64,000 bases of DNA from Neoechinorhynchus agilis (GCA_051530055.1 CM121342.1:3348001-3412000), one strand, 5' to 3'. Numbered from the stretch's first letter, positions 21,423 through 33,309 are shown. Program-made: numbers and translations. The notes: generated from the sequence alone by a model not told the origin.

Positions 21423-23438
21423 TTAAAGCTCAACGCTTTTAAATATTGGATATAATATATCACACGCCTTCGACAGTTCATCGTAATTTCTGCCATTCAT
21501 TACTATCTTTCCTGTTGTATAAGCCTCAATCTTAACATCGATTTCTTCTATGGCTACATTTGCCCCATGGGAAATTTCCGGCTCGTAAAAGAATTTGCTT
21601 AGCTTTCTCGTTATCGGATCTTTCTTCGCCCATAAATTGAGCAAACGATACATATCGATTTTAAACCGAAAATCGGTTTTAGCTTGAATCTTTTTCAAAC
21701 TATATTCTCGAATTTGAGTCTCCTTCACTCCCGCTTCTGCAAGGCGACGAACTGCATCTTCTGCCAATTCACGGGTCTGATCGATGGTTCCTGAACAATA
21801 GACGACAGCTCGACCAAATCGGTAAAATGTGACTTTACCCGGGGGAGCGTAATGCATTAATATTAAAATCTTTCCATGTTCGTCTGTTTTGGCATAACTA
21901 ATTTTTTTGACAAGTTCACGAACGTTGAGCTCACCGACGATATGGAAAGTGGCGACGATGTTATAGACAACTATTTGAAATTTTGAAGATTCTTGATTAA
22001 CTGCCTGTGATTTGTTATCGAGTTGACCTTCTGATTCAGTTCCGGGCTTTTGAAGTGAACATCGTCTTTTTCTCTCTTTGTTAATCAAATGAATATTTCG
22101 TTGTTTCACTCTTGTATCTGAAAAATCTTGATTTTTCGTCGGGTCCGCATGAACTTCATATTTACGTTCAAGATTGGGCATTGATTGAACCGAATGTCTT
22201 CTCGGAATTTCGGGAACCATATCGCGATATTCGTGTAATATAAATTCGCCACTTGAAATCAACTTGCTGGGGTCAAAGATTCTACTTGTTATTAATTGCG
22301 GATCAGTGTAAGTATTTGGTACTGAATCGATTTGTGTTGACTTTACTTTATGACTTAAACAAGTTATTGAAGGTGTGCTTTGTCGTGATAAAGAGCTGAG
22401 CTGGCGAATTCGACTAGAATAATTCGTAGTGGATTCATGTACTTGCTCTTGATTTAAATCGGATAAATGTCTATTTGGCGCACTAAGAAATTGAGATGGC
22501 AATTGTTGCCGACTGAAATGTCGAGCTAGTCCAGGATATTGATTGACGGATAGTCTGGTAGGTGGATGAACTATTTGTTGAGATCGTTGTTGGGAGGGAT
22601 GAATTTGGTGTTGATCGACCGCATGTGGATTTCTGTACGAATCAACTAATGAATTAGTTCTTTTATGTAAATGTTGTTGTGGCTGTGTTGGTCGAGAATG
22701 AATCCTGTTTGAAATATTTGAACATCTACTAGCCATGAACTGATTATACAAATCAGGTTCTGAAATCGGACAATTCGGCTGCTGTGAATGTCGTGACTGG
22801 ATTGGGCGTTCTATCGATTGGCTTTCCAGTTCTTGGCGCGGATCTGATCCACTTGGATTGGGCGAATTTGATAAAACCGTAAAATCATTTGGATGAAGTC
22901 GCTGATTTGGATACAATGGCTGTACATAAACGAACTGTGATGGCAATTGTTGCCGACTGAAATGTCGAGCTAGTCCACGATATTGATTGACGGATAGTCT
23001 AGTAGGTGGATGAACTAATTGTTGAGATCGTTGTTGGGAGGGATGAATTTGGTGTAGATCGACCGCATGTGGATTTCTATACGAATCAACTAATGAATTA
23101 GTTCTTTTATGTAAATGTTGTTGTGGCTGTGTTGGTCGAGAATGAATCCTGTTTGAAATATTTGAGCATCTACTAGCCATGTACTGATTATACAAATCAG
23201 GTTCTGAAATCGGACAATTCGGCTGTTGTGAATGTCGTGACTGGATTGGGCGTTCTATCGATTGGCTTAACCCTTCTTGATGTTGTAACGATCCACGTGC
23301 ATTGGGCCAATTAGATAAACCCGTAAAGTCATTTAGATGAAGTCGCTGATTTGGATTTGTTGATGTCATTCGAATTGTTCGTGGTCTGTTGTCCCATGAA
23401 CGTACTTTAAGTTTTGGTCGTTTGTTTCCGTCATTCAT
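21423..23438 (-). CDS. Divergent TATA-binding-protein paralogue, 671 residues
   Basis: The frame starts at the ATG at 23438; it is open 29 codons further up, but a ctatag acceptor-like site lies there, so a 5' untranslated exon is likely. Residues 488-669 match the two-repeat saddle of TBP: YNIVATFHIVGELNVRELVK, then FGRAVVYCSGT, then FFYEPEISHGANVAI, TTGKIVMNG and ILYPIFKSVEL. These align with NIVSTVNL, SGKMVCTGA, YEPELFPGLIYR, SGKVVLTGA and IYPILKGF of TBP. Of the four DNA-kinking Phe of TBP, two appear as Tyr (539 and 640) and two are not Phe, so TATA binding is probably altered. Residues 1-480 are low-complexity (Gln, His, Pro, Ser, Arg) with a 141-residue repeat. The role would be nuclear: a promoter-recognition or silencing variant of the TFIID/TRF type. 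It is about twice the length of ordinary TBPs. Confidence 0.75.
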   Translation of the reverse strand: MNDGNKRPKLKVRSWDNRPRTIRMTSTNPNQRLHLNDFTGLSNWPNARGSLQHQEGLSQSIERPIQSRHSQQPNCPISEPDLYNQYMASRCSNISNRIHSRPTQPQQHLHKRTNSLVDSYRNPHAVDLHQIHPSQQRSQQLVHPPTRLSVNQYRGLARHFSRQQLPSQFVYVQPLYPNQRLHPNDFTVLSNSPNPSGSDPRQELESQSIERPIQSRHSQQPNCPISEPDLYNQFMASRCSNISNRIHSRPTQPQQHLHKRTNSLVDSYRNPHAVDQHQIHPSQQRSQQIVHPPTRLSVNQYPGLARHFSRQQLPSQFLSAPNRHLSDLNQEQVHESTTNYSSRIRQLSSLSRQSTPSITCLSHKVKSTQIDSVPNTYTDPQLITSRIFDPSKLISSGEFILHEYRDMVPEIPRRHSVQSMPNLERKYEVHADPTKNQDFSDTRVKQRNIHLINKERKRRCSLQKPGTESEGQLDNKSQAVNQESSKFQIVVYNIVATFHIVGELNVRELVKKISYAKTDEHGKILILMHYAPPGKVTFYRFGRAVVYCSGTIDQTRELAEDAVRRLAEAGVKETQIREYSLKKIQAKTDFRFKIDMYRLLNLWAKKDPITRKLSKFFYEPEISHGANVAIEEIDVKIEAYTTGKIVMNGRNYDELSKACDILYPIFKSVEL
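22488..23354 (-). repeat. Two 141-codon repeats in the TBP-like gene
   Basis: Codons for residues 29-169 (23354-22932) and 177-317 (22910-22488) of the TBP-like protein are near-identical tandem copies in the same frame. Each begins PNQRLHLNDF or PNQRLHPNDF and ends RQQLPSQF. Most differences lie in the first third; the later 100 residues differ at only a few places. The linker between them is seven residues. The repeat is rich in Ser, Gln, Arg and His and probably unstructured. Confidence 0.9.
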
Positions 23439-23529
23439 TTCGAATGCAATAGTGTAATAACCTTCTATAGAAAGTGAGAACAAAAGGCGATGAAATATTG
23501 AAAGTGTAAGCGTTTTGGTAGACACGATA

Positions 23530-26500
23530 AACAGTATAAAGTTATTTGCCAGTCACTCATTGGCTCTTTTTCTTAATTAATTTAGCCCTAATGAAACACG
23601 TGATCTAAATTGACAAATAAAATAGTTAAGGCATTTTTAACTGATTTTGATTAGATCAGATCCTTTCAATGCCGTGCACAGGTATTTTAAAGTGTAACTT
23701 TGAATGACGCTAATTTCTCAGCAAATCTACCGTTGCGCAATGAAAATAAACGACTTTTGTTTTGGTGCAAATGAATTTGATGGTATTTTTACTACCATAA
23801 TTAAAGCAATGGGGAAAAAAGTCAATGAAAGCACTTGAAGGTTTTGATCAATTCTTTGAAAATTAAGATAAATTTATTTTTCTAATTAGAAAAAATCAAG
23901 AATTTTTACTTCGTAAAAATGTTTTGATGTCTATTTTTCGCAAATTCAGTCATTTTAGATTTTGTGCCGATGGTTAGGATTTAAGAGATTTCAAAAACAT
24001 TTGCATAAAACGTGGAATAAAGTTTAATCGAAATTGATTTTCAAACGAAAATATTCTCTTGGAGCAAGATAGCTCCATAAACTTAAATACATGTTATTTG
24101 AAGTGTGCTACAAGCCATATTAAGTGTGATTTAATTGTCAAAAAACTATAACGACCCGTGGAGTAACTTTTAAACCAGTTATTTTTAACAAAAATCTTTT
24201 TCGTATTCGTAGAATAAGGAACGTTTTCAACCCTTTGTGCGAAATTCTTTGTTCACAACAACATCTCCAAATATTTACCGTTCTCACTCACCTCTATTTA
24301 GTAATACCGATTCCTTTTTATCTCGGAAACCGCGAAAATGTTAACCCCTCGTTATTCCGAATTCGTTCGCCATGAAAGGTTTCTCTATGATTTAGATAAG
24401 CACAATTTTTACCTCAATTTTTCATCAACCTCCGGGTTTTACCATCTTACGCTTTTTTGTAAAATTGCATTTCTGTAGCGTTCCACGATGATGCCCTTAA
24501 TAGGACGAATCTGTATCTAATTTATTGATTGTTCCCGGAGAAACATTTCCAATCGCTAATCGCCATGCCTTGATGATCCCTTTTTTGTAAAATAAGACTG
24601 GCTAAATAATTTTAAGTGTTGTTATTTTGTTCGTAAACACAACCCTTTAATGTATTCGATTGGACAATCTAAATTTTGAATCTCGTTCAACTCCCAAATG
24701 TGGAACTTATTCGAATAAAAATCGGAAATAATCGCTATCTAATTGTCTGAGGCAAGTCGCTCTTTATAAAGATGATAAATACGAGCGACGGTCGCAGAGA
24801 CCTAAAATGCAAGGCAGGCGAAATTTCTGAAGATATTTTCCAAAATATTCAATGAGAGAAATCTTTATAAAAAATGTTGACGAAATCATTTTGTCTAAAT
24901 AGAAGGCAAAATTATCTTTGCCTTTATTTTATTCGGCTAATTTTTATCTTCGGTGGAATCTTCACCTTTTTCGCCGGTTCTACCGTTTTATTATTTCTTT
25001 CTATATTGTGTTGCTCTCAGATGGTTTTATCGTCGCTAACGCATATTTGTTTAGGTAGTCGAACAAATACTCAATTCGAACATTCAAAAAAATAATTCTA
25101 TTTGAGTAATGCGGGATCGATTGAACAGAAAAGTATTGTTAGAAGTTCACCGAAGCCTTATCTTCGGGTGCAAGGAAAAATTCTAAAGGACTCATTGAAC
25201 CGATTAATTGTTGATAAAATCGATGTTCGATCGTTCGATGAAATGTTCGGCTTTGAGGTTTCTTAACGACTGTTATAAGAATAAAGTTCCCTCTCGCCTC
25301 TGCTTTTGTAGGAAACTCGCAATCGAGGACAAAGTGTTTCATTGATTGGATTTTCAATGTCGATTTTGATCTTTAACCCATCAATGATATTTTCTCCGTT
25401 CTAAAAGTCAACTACAATTATGCTCGTTAAAAGAAGCCTCAATCACTCATTAAACTTATTGAACGAGTTGAAAGGACGAGGATAAATGAAAAGTTGGCTA
25501 CCGGTATCACCAAGACTTTAGCAGTTATGATGTCCTAAATAAATCATTGATATTTTCTCTAAAATAAAATGTAGATCCTAGAACGCGTTCGGGTCCAAAA
25601 ATCATGAGAAACGTTAATGTCTAAAGGTTAAATAAAATGATTTCTTTAGTTTAAATATTTCTTCATAATAAAATTTATTGGTAGTTTTCAGCTTCCCAGA
25701 TTTTTATATTTTTCTTAAAAAATTTATTTCTTTATTTTTATTTGTATCATATTTTTAAACGGAATTATTTTACAGAATAAATTGGTGGTATTTAGGGTTA
25801 AAAAGAAGGTCAATTTAAAATACATTACTCGAGTTTTGTTGATAATATTAGGAAAGCGAAAGGTTGAGACAATATGAAATTTGGTCGCTATAATATAATT
25901 GAAATTTCTGGGAATGCATTTCATCTGATTTTATAAAATACGCATAAAAGTTTCGCTCTTCCATGAATTCCAAACTTCATTCTATGAATGAGATCATGAA
26001 TTTAAATAAATCATTCCTTCAATTGGATTTGAACAAAGGTTTCTACGCTTTAGACGTAGTAATTTCATATAGATTTCAGTTCATTTTAAATTTCATCTTA
26101 ATATGATTTATAAGATATCGAAAATTTGATTGAATTCCAATCTGTTTATTACGAAGTTAACGCCTCGTGAACAACTTTTTATTCTAAATATGGAGTTCCA
26201 CAGTAAAACAATCCTTTTACCTTCGCAGATGATATTTTTTTGATTTTGTGCGGTAAGATCTAGAGGAAGCAAAATGGACAACATTTTAGGATATTTCAAT
26301 GGTTTGCTCCATGCTTTTAGGGAGGCGAATTTAATCATTAATCTTGATATAACTTTTATCATCCTCTAAACTAAATAATTCGCTCCAGGATCCTTCTAAA
26401 TAAATGCAATTATTTCTATTAGAATTTTAAAATATTTTAACGTCAAAAGGCATTCAATAATTTTGGGCGTCGATTTCCCTTGAAGAAAACAGGGATTCGG

Positions 26501-26880
26501 AACAACTTTTCTTTTAAGTGCACCTTTAGGAAAATCGAAAGTTTTATTAAACGCTCAAGACACTTGACGGAACCAAATGCGAATAATTGTGTCTCTTCGT
26601 ACGCCCCCTTTCTACAAGCATTGCTAAAAAGCCAGGAAAGTTATTCCATAGCCTAAATATTGATTATAGCATTTGAAGCAACATTTAAATTAGTTATTTT
26701 ATAACAAAATTCTTGCCTATAACGTTTTTAGAATACTATAAGCAAACGATTCCAGTAATACGAAATGCAGATCGGTTAAAATGTGAACCGATAGACTCCC
26801 TTGGTTCCGAATGTGATTTATTGAATATATTTATGAACTTATCAGAATTGAGCGAGATACGAATATAATGAATGCATCCA
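23530..26880. other. Intergenic AT-rich region with small dispersed repeats
   Basis: I see no convincing gene in these 3.3 kb. Two parts are repeated: 24820-24905 matches 57075-57170, and 26150-26370 matches 57200-57340 with a gap. The hydrophobic frame at 24874-25095 has a weak homologue near 56785, but the matching strand could also be a charged peptide on the minus strand. The minus frame at 25357-25139 (FVLDCEFPTKAEARGNF) is protein-like in composition but alone. The 5' flank of the TBP-like gene lies at the left edge. Confidence 0.5.
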
Positions 26881-26881
26881 T

Positions 26882-28200
26882 TTTTACGCCGGAATTTAAA
26901 AGGATATCTCATGGAAAAATTCCCGCGCTGGAACCCTGCAAATTCAGGGAGGGTTAATATACTTATTAGTCGAAGTAAAAGACTGAAGTATTCGAGTTAA
27001 ATTCGACACTCAATCTCACTCATTCTGCCTCGATCAACTTTCAACGAGACTTAGGTATAAACACATCTTTGTCAAATACTTTTTCAGTATACCTGTCAAC
27101 TCTGACAAGTTCAAAATAACGCATAGCAATTTCCTTGTTCTTAACAAATCCATCCGTATTTTCAACTGCATTGACGATACGCGTCCTTTTTTATAGTAAA
27201 AAGGTCACATATTGACATAGAAAAATTTCTTTCCATTAAGTCTATTGGCTTCAAGAAAATCTCTCCAGCGAATAGAAGTACGCGCAATTTCCTCGGCCAC
27301 TTCCGATGCATCCGTGATAACACAAAACCGCATAAACAACATAATGTTGTTTTGCTCTGGTTTACAAATACGACAGCGTATAAAATATTTTCCTGGCATT
27401 AAAAAACCAGAAAGCGGATTATATCCTTCTAAATGTACGAACGGCAGGTTATTTCAAGAATTATTGACATGATCACTCGTTCTAAAAATTTCTTCTCGAA
27501 CATCCGACTGAATCCGCAATCAACATCGACGAACAAGCCTAACAGACTTAGCATTTTAACAATTTCGTAAATTTTTGCGCCATATACTTATCAAAAACAG
27601 ACATTGCACACGACTTTACTAACATCATCACAACCGACATCCTTATAGCTTCTCTGCTGGCTCAGAGAGCATTCCATGACGTCATCAACATTCACTTCGT
27701 TCCATAGCTCTGTACTATGCCGTGCCCTTCAAGGAGGATCAGCGAATTCGATCCCATCCTACATGTCAGGGTTTTTACCCCGTCTAAAACATAGACTTTG
27801 CATACGTCATAAGACTAAGAATTTTCACAATTTCGGATATTTTTCGCCGTTCACTTGTAGAAACCCGACATTTTCCCGACTTTCTTAACATCATCACAAC
27901 CAACATCCTTATAGCTTTTCTGCTTGCTCAGAGAGCATTCCATGACGTCATCGACATTCACTTCGTTCCATAGCTCTGTACTATGCCTTGCCCTTCTTGG
28001 AGGCTCTGCCATTTCGGGCCCCTCATGTAAAACAGGGTTTTTTACCCTGTCCAACACTTAACTTTGCTTACGTCATAAGAGTAAGAATTTTCACAATTTC
28101 GGATATTTTTCGCCGTTCACTTGTAGAATGTCGATATTTTCCCGCAACACTGCAAGCATTCAGGCGACAATTGAGGACGAGGACGGCGAATAATTATGTT
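26882..28200 (-). repeat. Multicopy unit K, copy K3 (longest)
   Basis: This copy carries the PGKYFIRCRIC frame (27399-27205) and the most upstream sequence. Minus-strand pieces that look like exons include PECLQCCGKISTFYK near 28160-28115 and SYKDVGCDDVKKV near 27915. The segment 27600-27840 is repeated in altered form at 27880-28130, a local duplication within the unit that K1 lacks. Paired Cys suggest a zinc-binding protein. No intact full gene can be read from it. Confidence 0.4.
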
Positions 28201-28316
28201 TATATCTTCCAAACAATAAATTGATGAAACTCAAAAAAAATCGCAATTTAGATTCAATTGAAACGCCAAGGATTGAAGTCGGATCAGCCGGCAACTTTTA
28301 GGGTTGATATCGGTGG

Positions 28317-28819
28317 GCTAGAAATTTGCTAGTTTTCGCTTAATAGTCCACAAATTATATGCCGAGAAAAGTTTACGCTTTAAATCAGTGTTTATCGTTT
28401 TCTTTTGATGATATTCGATAATCGTTGATATAGAAGACGGTGTTCAATTGATTCATTTAGTCAAAGATGAGCTTATTAATGGATTTACGGGAAAATCGAT
28501 ATTTACAAACTTTCATCGAAAAGTAGGCAATTTTTGTTTAACCGCAAATTAATTCGCCTTCGTTTTAAGGAAAGGTCTTAAATTGTCGGCTGAATCAATG
28601 AGATGCAGATTTCTGAAGGTGATTCTCCATCGCATTCACAGATACCAAATATTCGTCAAAGGTTTTCTCTTCCTTTTGAAAAAACGTTGACTAGCAAATC
28701 AATCGATATTGTCGATTATTGTAAATCACGCAGCTTTCAAGATGTCAATTCTGAAAGGATTTCATGTTTGCGAATCCGATGTAAAAGACCAAGTGGAAAT
28801 CGAAGAGTTTATGGATTTT
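28317..28819 (+). repeat. Multicopy unit C, copy C3 (3' part), cut by LINE L3
   Basis: Homology to unit C starts at ctagaaatttgct and runs to 28819, where LINE L3 begins at the same base of the unit as LINE L2 in copy C1. The ATG of the terminal frame is present here (MSILKGFHVCESDV at 28742). The frame is interrupted by the LINE after about 27 codons. Confidence 0.6.
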
Positions 28820-31308
28820 ACTAAAAATCGATCAGTTTCTTCCACCGCCGTCCCCACCATCTCTGCAAATCACGACTCGCCGCATGTCGCACCGCCCACG
28901 CCCGACGCTGCTGACGCACGCGGATCACAGGAGGATCGACGCTGCAAATTCACAAAATCAACTTTGGTCCGAATAACCTGTAGAGAACAAGCGGCAGTCG
29001 GAAATTTCACTTGCTCTGGGCGCTGAGGCCAATGCTGCCCGAGATCCGAAGGTCTCGGCATATAATTGCCCGATCTGTGACAAGCAGATCAAAATTACCA
29101 AATTGGGAGAATTTTGGACTCACGGCCCAAGGGATTCCCGACGTGTTAGTTCCGGCCTTCTGCTAGCAAACTCTGTTCCTCAGCTCACTGAACCTCGTCA
29201 GAACATCAACCCTTCGTTGCTGGAGATCGTGCGCTGCCCAGAAACATCCTGAAAGGGATCCCGAAGGGCGCTCGATTTCAGGTAGCGAAGAGGTATTCAG
29301 CTGAGCGAATGTCTCGAGACAAATATCGAAATATCTTGGACAAGCCTTTTCGCGTTCCCGAGACTGGTGCTCTGGAGTACCACCTGACGTGTCCCTTGTT
29401 ACCCTCATCCAAAACCGGGTGTCCTCCTTCGATAATTCGTTTGTAGAGGTCCTACGCAAAGCTCAGGTTTTTAGGGGAGATTTTTCAAAGCCACCGAATC
29501 CGAGCCGAGTTTCAACCCGTTCAATGACCCAGAGACTGTCTTCTAAACTCGCCGATGGTGAAGTTCGATTCGTATTCTATCATCCACCAACGAATTCGCA
29601 AGAGATGATACGAAAACTCACGAACTTCTCAGAGATAAACATCCTCGGTCCGCTGGTCATCTGGGATATTCGGAGATGATCCCCTCGTGCACCCCGTTAG
29701 AATTTTCGGTTGATGTTGTTAAGAAAGCCGTTCCTTCGTTCTCAAATGAGTCAACCGATGGGCTCGACCGGCTTCGGCTCAGCACCTAAAGGACATGATG
29801 TCCTTCTCCGTAGATGATCCATCCCATGTTCTCCTGAACGCCTTAACTCGGTTAGTCGGCGTATTCTCTGGAGACAACCTGTCCCCCAAAGTGATCGAAT
29901 TGTTTTCATGTGCTTCCTTCCGCGCTTTAGAAAAGAAGGACGGTGGGATTCGCCCAATCGCGATTGGCTCTACATTGAGACAACTAGCAGGGAAAGTTAT
30001 TTCTGGGCGAGTATCAGAAGGTCTTGCTGAAATTCTTTGTCCAGTTCAACTAGGCTGCATCACACCTTGTGGGCGCGGAAGCCATAGTCCACGCAACTCC
30101 GTACATTTGTTATTGGGAACGTCAAACCGTGTTTGATCCACGCCTTCAATTCCGTTAATCGCAACTCGCTCTTAAAAGCTGTCAGAGATCACGCACCGAA
30201 GGCTTACGGGTATTTTAAAAATTCGTACTGAGCTGCGACCCCTCTTGTATTCAACGATCACATTATTCCTTCCGAAAGAGGCGTTCAACCAGGAGACCCA
30301 TTGGTTGCGCGCTCACAGCGAACGAATTAGCGCATTCTCTTGATGCCGAATTCAATGCCACCTGGACGATGCTACGCTGGGAGGCGATCCCCAGGTAGTT
30401 GTCCGTGACCTGGAGAAAATCAAGATGGGGGCTAGCAAACTGGGCATTGAATTGAACACAGAAAAGTTCGAAATTCTATTCCGTAATATAGAGAGCGGCC
30501 CTGCAAAAGACGTAATAAAGTGTGACATTGAAAATGTTGCACCCGGGATAGAAATAATCGACCTTGACCGGCTTAAGCTTTAGGGCAGTTGCGTCTTTGA
30601 TAGGAATGCAGAAAACTAAATTAACAACCTTCTAAAGAAGTTATCGGTGCCTTGCGATAGGGTCTGTGAGCTTGGATCACACGAGGCTCTGTTCTTGATA
30701 AAGTACACCCTCTTCATCCCCAAGTTCCTTTATGTTCTACGCACTGCCCCGTTTTTCAAGCACGAGGTTCAGCGTGGCAAGCTAGATGACAGATTGAAGG
30801 ACTGTCTCGAGCAAGTTTTAAATGTCCAGCTGTCAGAAGAGGCATGGCGACAAACATCCTTGCCTGTATCTTCTGGCGGGTTGGGTATCCGGAAAACAGC
30901 AGACATATTTCTGCCCGCATTTTCAGGCTCCTATGAGGGAAGCGCAGTTCAGCGCATTTTGAAATTTACTTATCATTTTGATAGGCATTTTGAAGAGGGA
31001 ATCAGTGAGCGGTGTAAACTGACCAACTCCGGTCAAGTAGCTGTGAATGGCCAAAAACAATCTGTGAGGGTTCGACCTCTCGACGCAAGTGTTCAAGGCT
31101 CTCTCTCTTATCAGACTCAAGCGACGACGTTGCCCGTGCCAGGTTGTCACCAGTCTCCAGTAGAGAATCAGGTGCTTGGTTGAACGCGGTCCCGTTGCCA
31201 TTTGTGGGTATTCTCCTCTTCGACCAGGCAGTACGGGTCGGAGTTTCAATGAGACTGGGACTACCGATGTGTCATCCCCACCGATGCCGCTGCGGTACAA
31301 ATGTGGAT
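28820..31308 (+). mobile_element. RLE-type LINE copy L3
   Basis: This is a sister of L2 with the same 5' end and the same host flank, but without the PLE insertion. The C2H2-like finger region lies near 29060-29120, the RT at 29700-30560 and the thumb at 30647-31183. The catalytic box region near 30360 has lost a few bases next to WYLDD. Small deletions and frame changes occur throughout. The homology stops at 31308 in the zinc-knuckle region (HRCRCGTNVDS), where an RTE fragment begins. Confidence 0.8.
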
Positions 31309-31606
31309 TCGTCGAGGACTACAGAAGTATATCCTTGATGTGCAACACGGCAAAACTTTTCAGCAGCATTTTGAGACGCCGAATTCAGCAAATCCTCGAG
31401 CCGTTTCTAAGAATTGACCAGAACGGCTTCAGGAAAGGTCGAGGCACCACAGAGCACATATTGGCTTTGAGGATGATCCTCGAGGAGGCACGAATTCATC
31501 AAACGGATGTGACGCTCGTATTTGTTGATTTCCGTCGAGCTTTCGATTCGCTAAATCGAACGACGATTGACGGTATCTTAAAGGAGTATGGAGTGCCGCG
31601 GATCAT
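31309..31606 (+). mobile_element. RTE-like LINE fragment (RT fingers), + strand
   Basis: The frame reads EDYRSISLMCNTAKLFSSIL, then FRKGRGTTEHILAL and VFVDFRRAFDSLN, which are RT blocks 1 to 3 of an APE-type LINE. It ends at the phrase KEYGVPRIMH, with a stop created at the junction to repeat X. The same fragment with the same end occurs at 54137-55092 and 58320-60252. Confidence 0.7.
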
Positions 31607-32290
31607 GCACTAAATTGTAAAGACCTTTGGAATTTGTTGAAGAAACAAAGTCAAATGAAACGTTAATGTAATCGTTCCGGCGAAAAGTTAAAGCTATAAA
31701 ACCTTTTGCATAAATGCAAAAATTGGTTTTTGGAAATATGAATTCATTTCCTTCAAGATGTCGATGCTTCGCGGTCACATTGACATCTTCAATGTCCATT
31801 TTCATTCCGAATTGTGGAATTGAGAAAAACAAAGATCTTCATCGATGGATGCAAAAAATTTTCTTTTATTTTTTCGGTGCCCTCTGAAGCGTCCGAGCGG
31901 ACACTGTACTCGTCATTGGGCATTGGCCTGAGGCCGCAACTTACTGTAAATTGTTTCGAGATAGAAGTGAAAGTTAGAAAGCTGTTTTTCGCAGTGAGAG
32001 TTCGTTAGCGAAAATCGATGCTCTTTTGATGTTCTTTGAAAAGTGAGCCTTGCCTTAACTCACGGAGAAAAACTTCTTGCGCTCTTCGCTATCAATGATT
32101 TCGTCAATAAACACCTTACCTTGAAAGTTGCGGCGAATCCAACAGAGCTTAAAAACTAAAATTATGCTTAATTTTTCCGTCGAATACAAGGCTCTATGAA
32201 TCTTGCTAAAAAAAGTGAGTGAAATGTAAAAATAGTTAAAATAAATCGTGCATTTATATAACTTCATTAAGGTTGAGTCAAGAGTTTCCA
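31607..32290 (-). repeat. Repeat X, copy X2
   Basis: This copy has the second-exon-like stretch (IPQFGMKMDIEDVNV, minus strand 31832-31611) and the intron. Its signal-peptide exon is altered by small changes. It lies between a plus-strand RTE fragment and a minus-strand RTE fragment. Confidence 0.6.
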
Positions 32291-32950
32291 TCGCAAACTC
32301 TACTTATTGTACAACAACATTTTTTTGAACTTTTCTCTCACTTGAGAGATCGTTCTTTCCATCATTGTCGTTTTTCGTTTTTGTTCTCCTTTCCCAGCGT
32401 CTTGAAATCTCCGCTCACACTGTCCTCCCACCTCTTCTTGGGCCTCCCTCTTCTCGTTTTCCCCTCGAGTTCGATTCTCCATGCGCTCTTCACCCAACTC
32501 TTTGTCCGATCTCTGGTTCGAGCTCGCTGCCCAAATATTTGAAGGTGTTCATCTTTTTGATGTGAGTTCCTTGCATATCGAGGTTACCCGGCCCCATTTA
32601 TTTCGTTTTGCGCCTGCTCACTCTCAACTCTTTGCTCTCCAATCGTTGTCGCCAACTCCTCGGCAAACTCTTGAGCGTGTCCACGTCCCTAGCTGTAAGC
32701 ACCAAATCGTCCGCGAATAGTATCGTCCATGGCGGGTTCATTTCTCTTTCCGCATTTCCCAGGACGTCCATCACGATCGTGAACAAGAATGGGCTCAGGG
32801 CCGAACCCTGTTGCAGACCCACGGAGACTCGGAAATAGTCGATGGTTCCGCTGTGGCATCGCATGCAGGTGTAGCATTCTCGATAAATCGCTCGGATCGC
32901 GGCGACATAATGTTCGGGACAATTCCTTTTTCTGAGGCAAAGTTCAGCTC
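32291..32950 (-). mobile_element. RTE-type LINE fragment, copy B
   Basis: Minus-strand sequence encodes GLQQGSALSPFLFTIVMDVL and the FADD box (32864-32700), followed after an internal deletion by the extreme C-terminal region. Compared with copies D and E, about 500 bases between the palm and the end are missing. Frame changes are present. Confidence 0.7.
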
Positions 32951-33094
32951 ATAATGGCTGTAAAGGATCAAAGATGCTAAATGTGACCGGATATGCTCCA
33001 AGACCAAGAAAATTCGGCATCTACTATACACAGTCTCCAATTAGCAGCATTATACCCACTGGAACCAAATGCAACTCAAGTCATCACTCGCACC

Positions 33095-33309
33095 TACGCC
33101 TATGCTTTTTCGAGGCAATAAAAAAAGTTAACGATATTTTACAGGTCATTTCAGGTCAATGGTCTTTCATAGAAAATAACTTAAAGACCGCTTTTTCAGA
33201 CACATCAGAATATTTCATAACCGAACACCAACGCTTGAAAGGGTTTTTTCTACAGTCGATCGACAGCATTTTATTAAAAATCAATAGAGACTTCTTGTTC
33301 GAAGAATGA
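33095..33309 (+). repeat. Unit F, copy F1: short conserved frame
   Basis: The plus frame reads LCFFEAIKKVNDILQVISGQ, then FSDTSEYFITEHQRLKG and ends NRDFLFEE. It occurs again at 62050-62265 with the frame kept and in part at 47186-47285. The amphipathic, helix-like pattern suggests coding origin. It may be an exon of the same gene as unit C, since unit F is followed by unit C sequence at two sites. The function is unknown. Confidence 0.35.

Noticed and set aside
24874-25095. Small membrane protein
   Set aside because: The only partial homologue (near 56785) does not keep the frame and codes equally well on the other strand.
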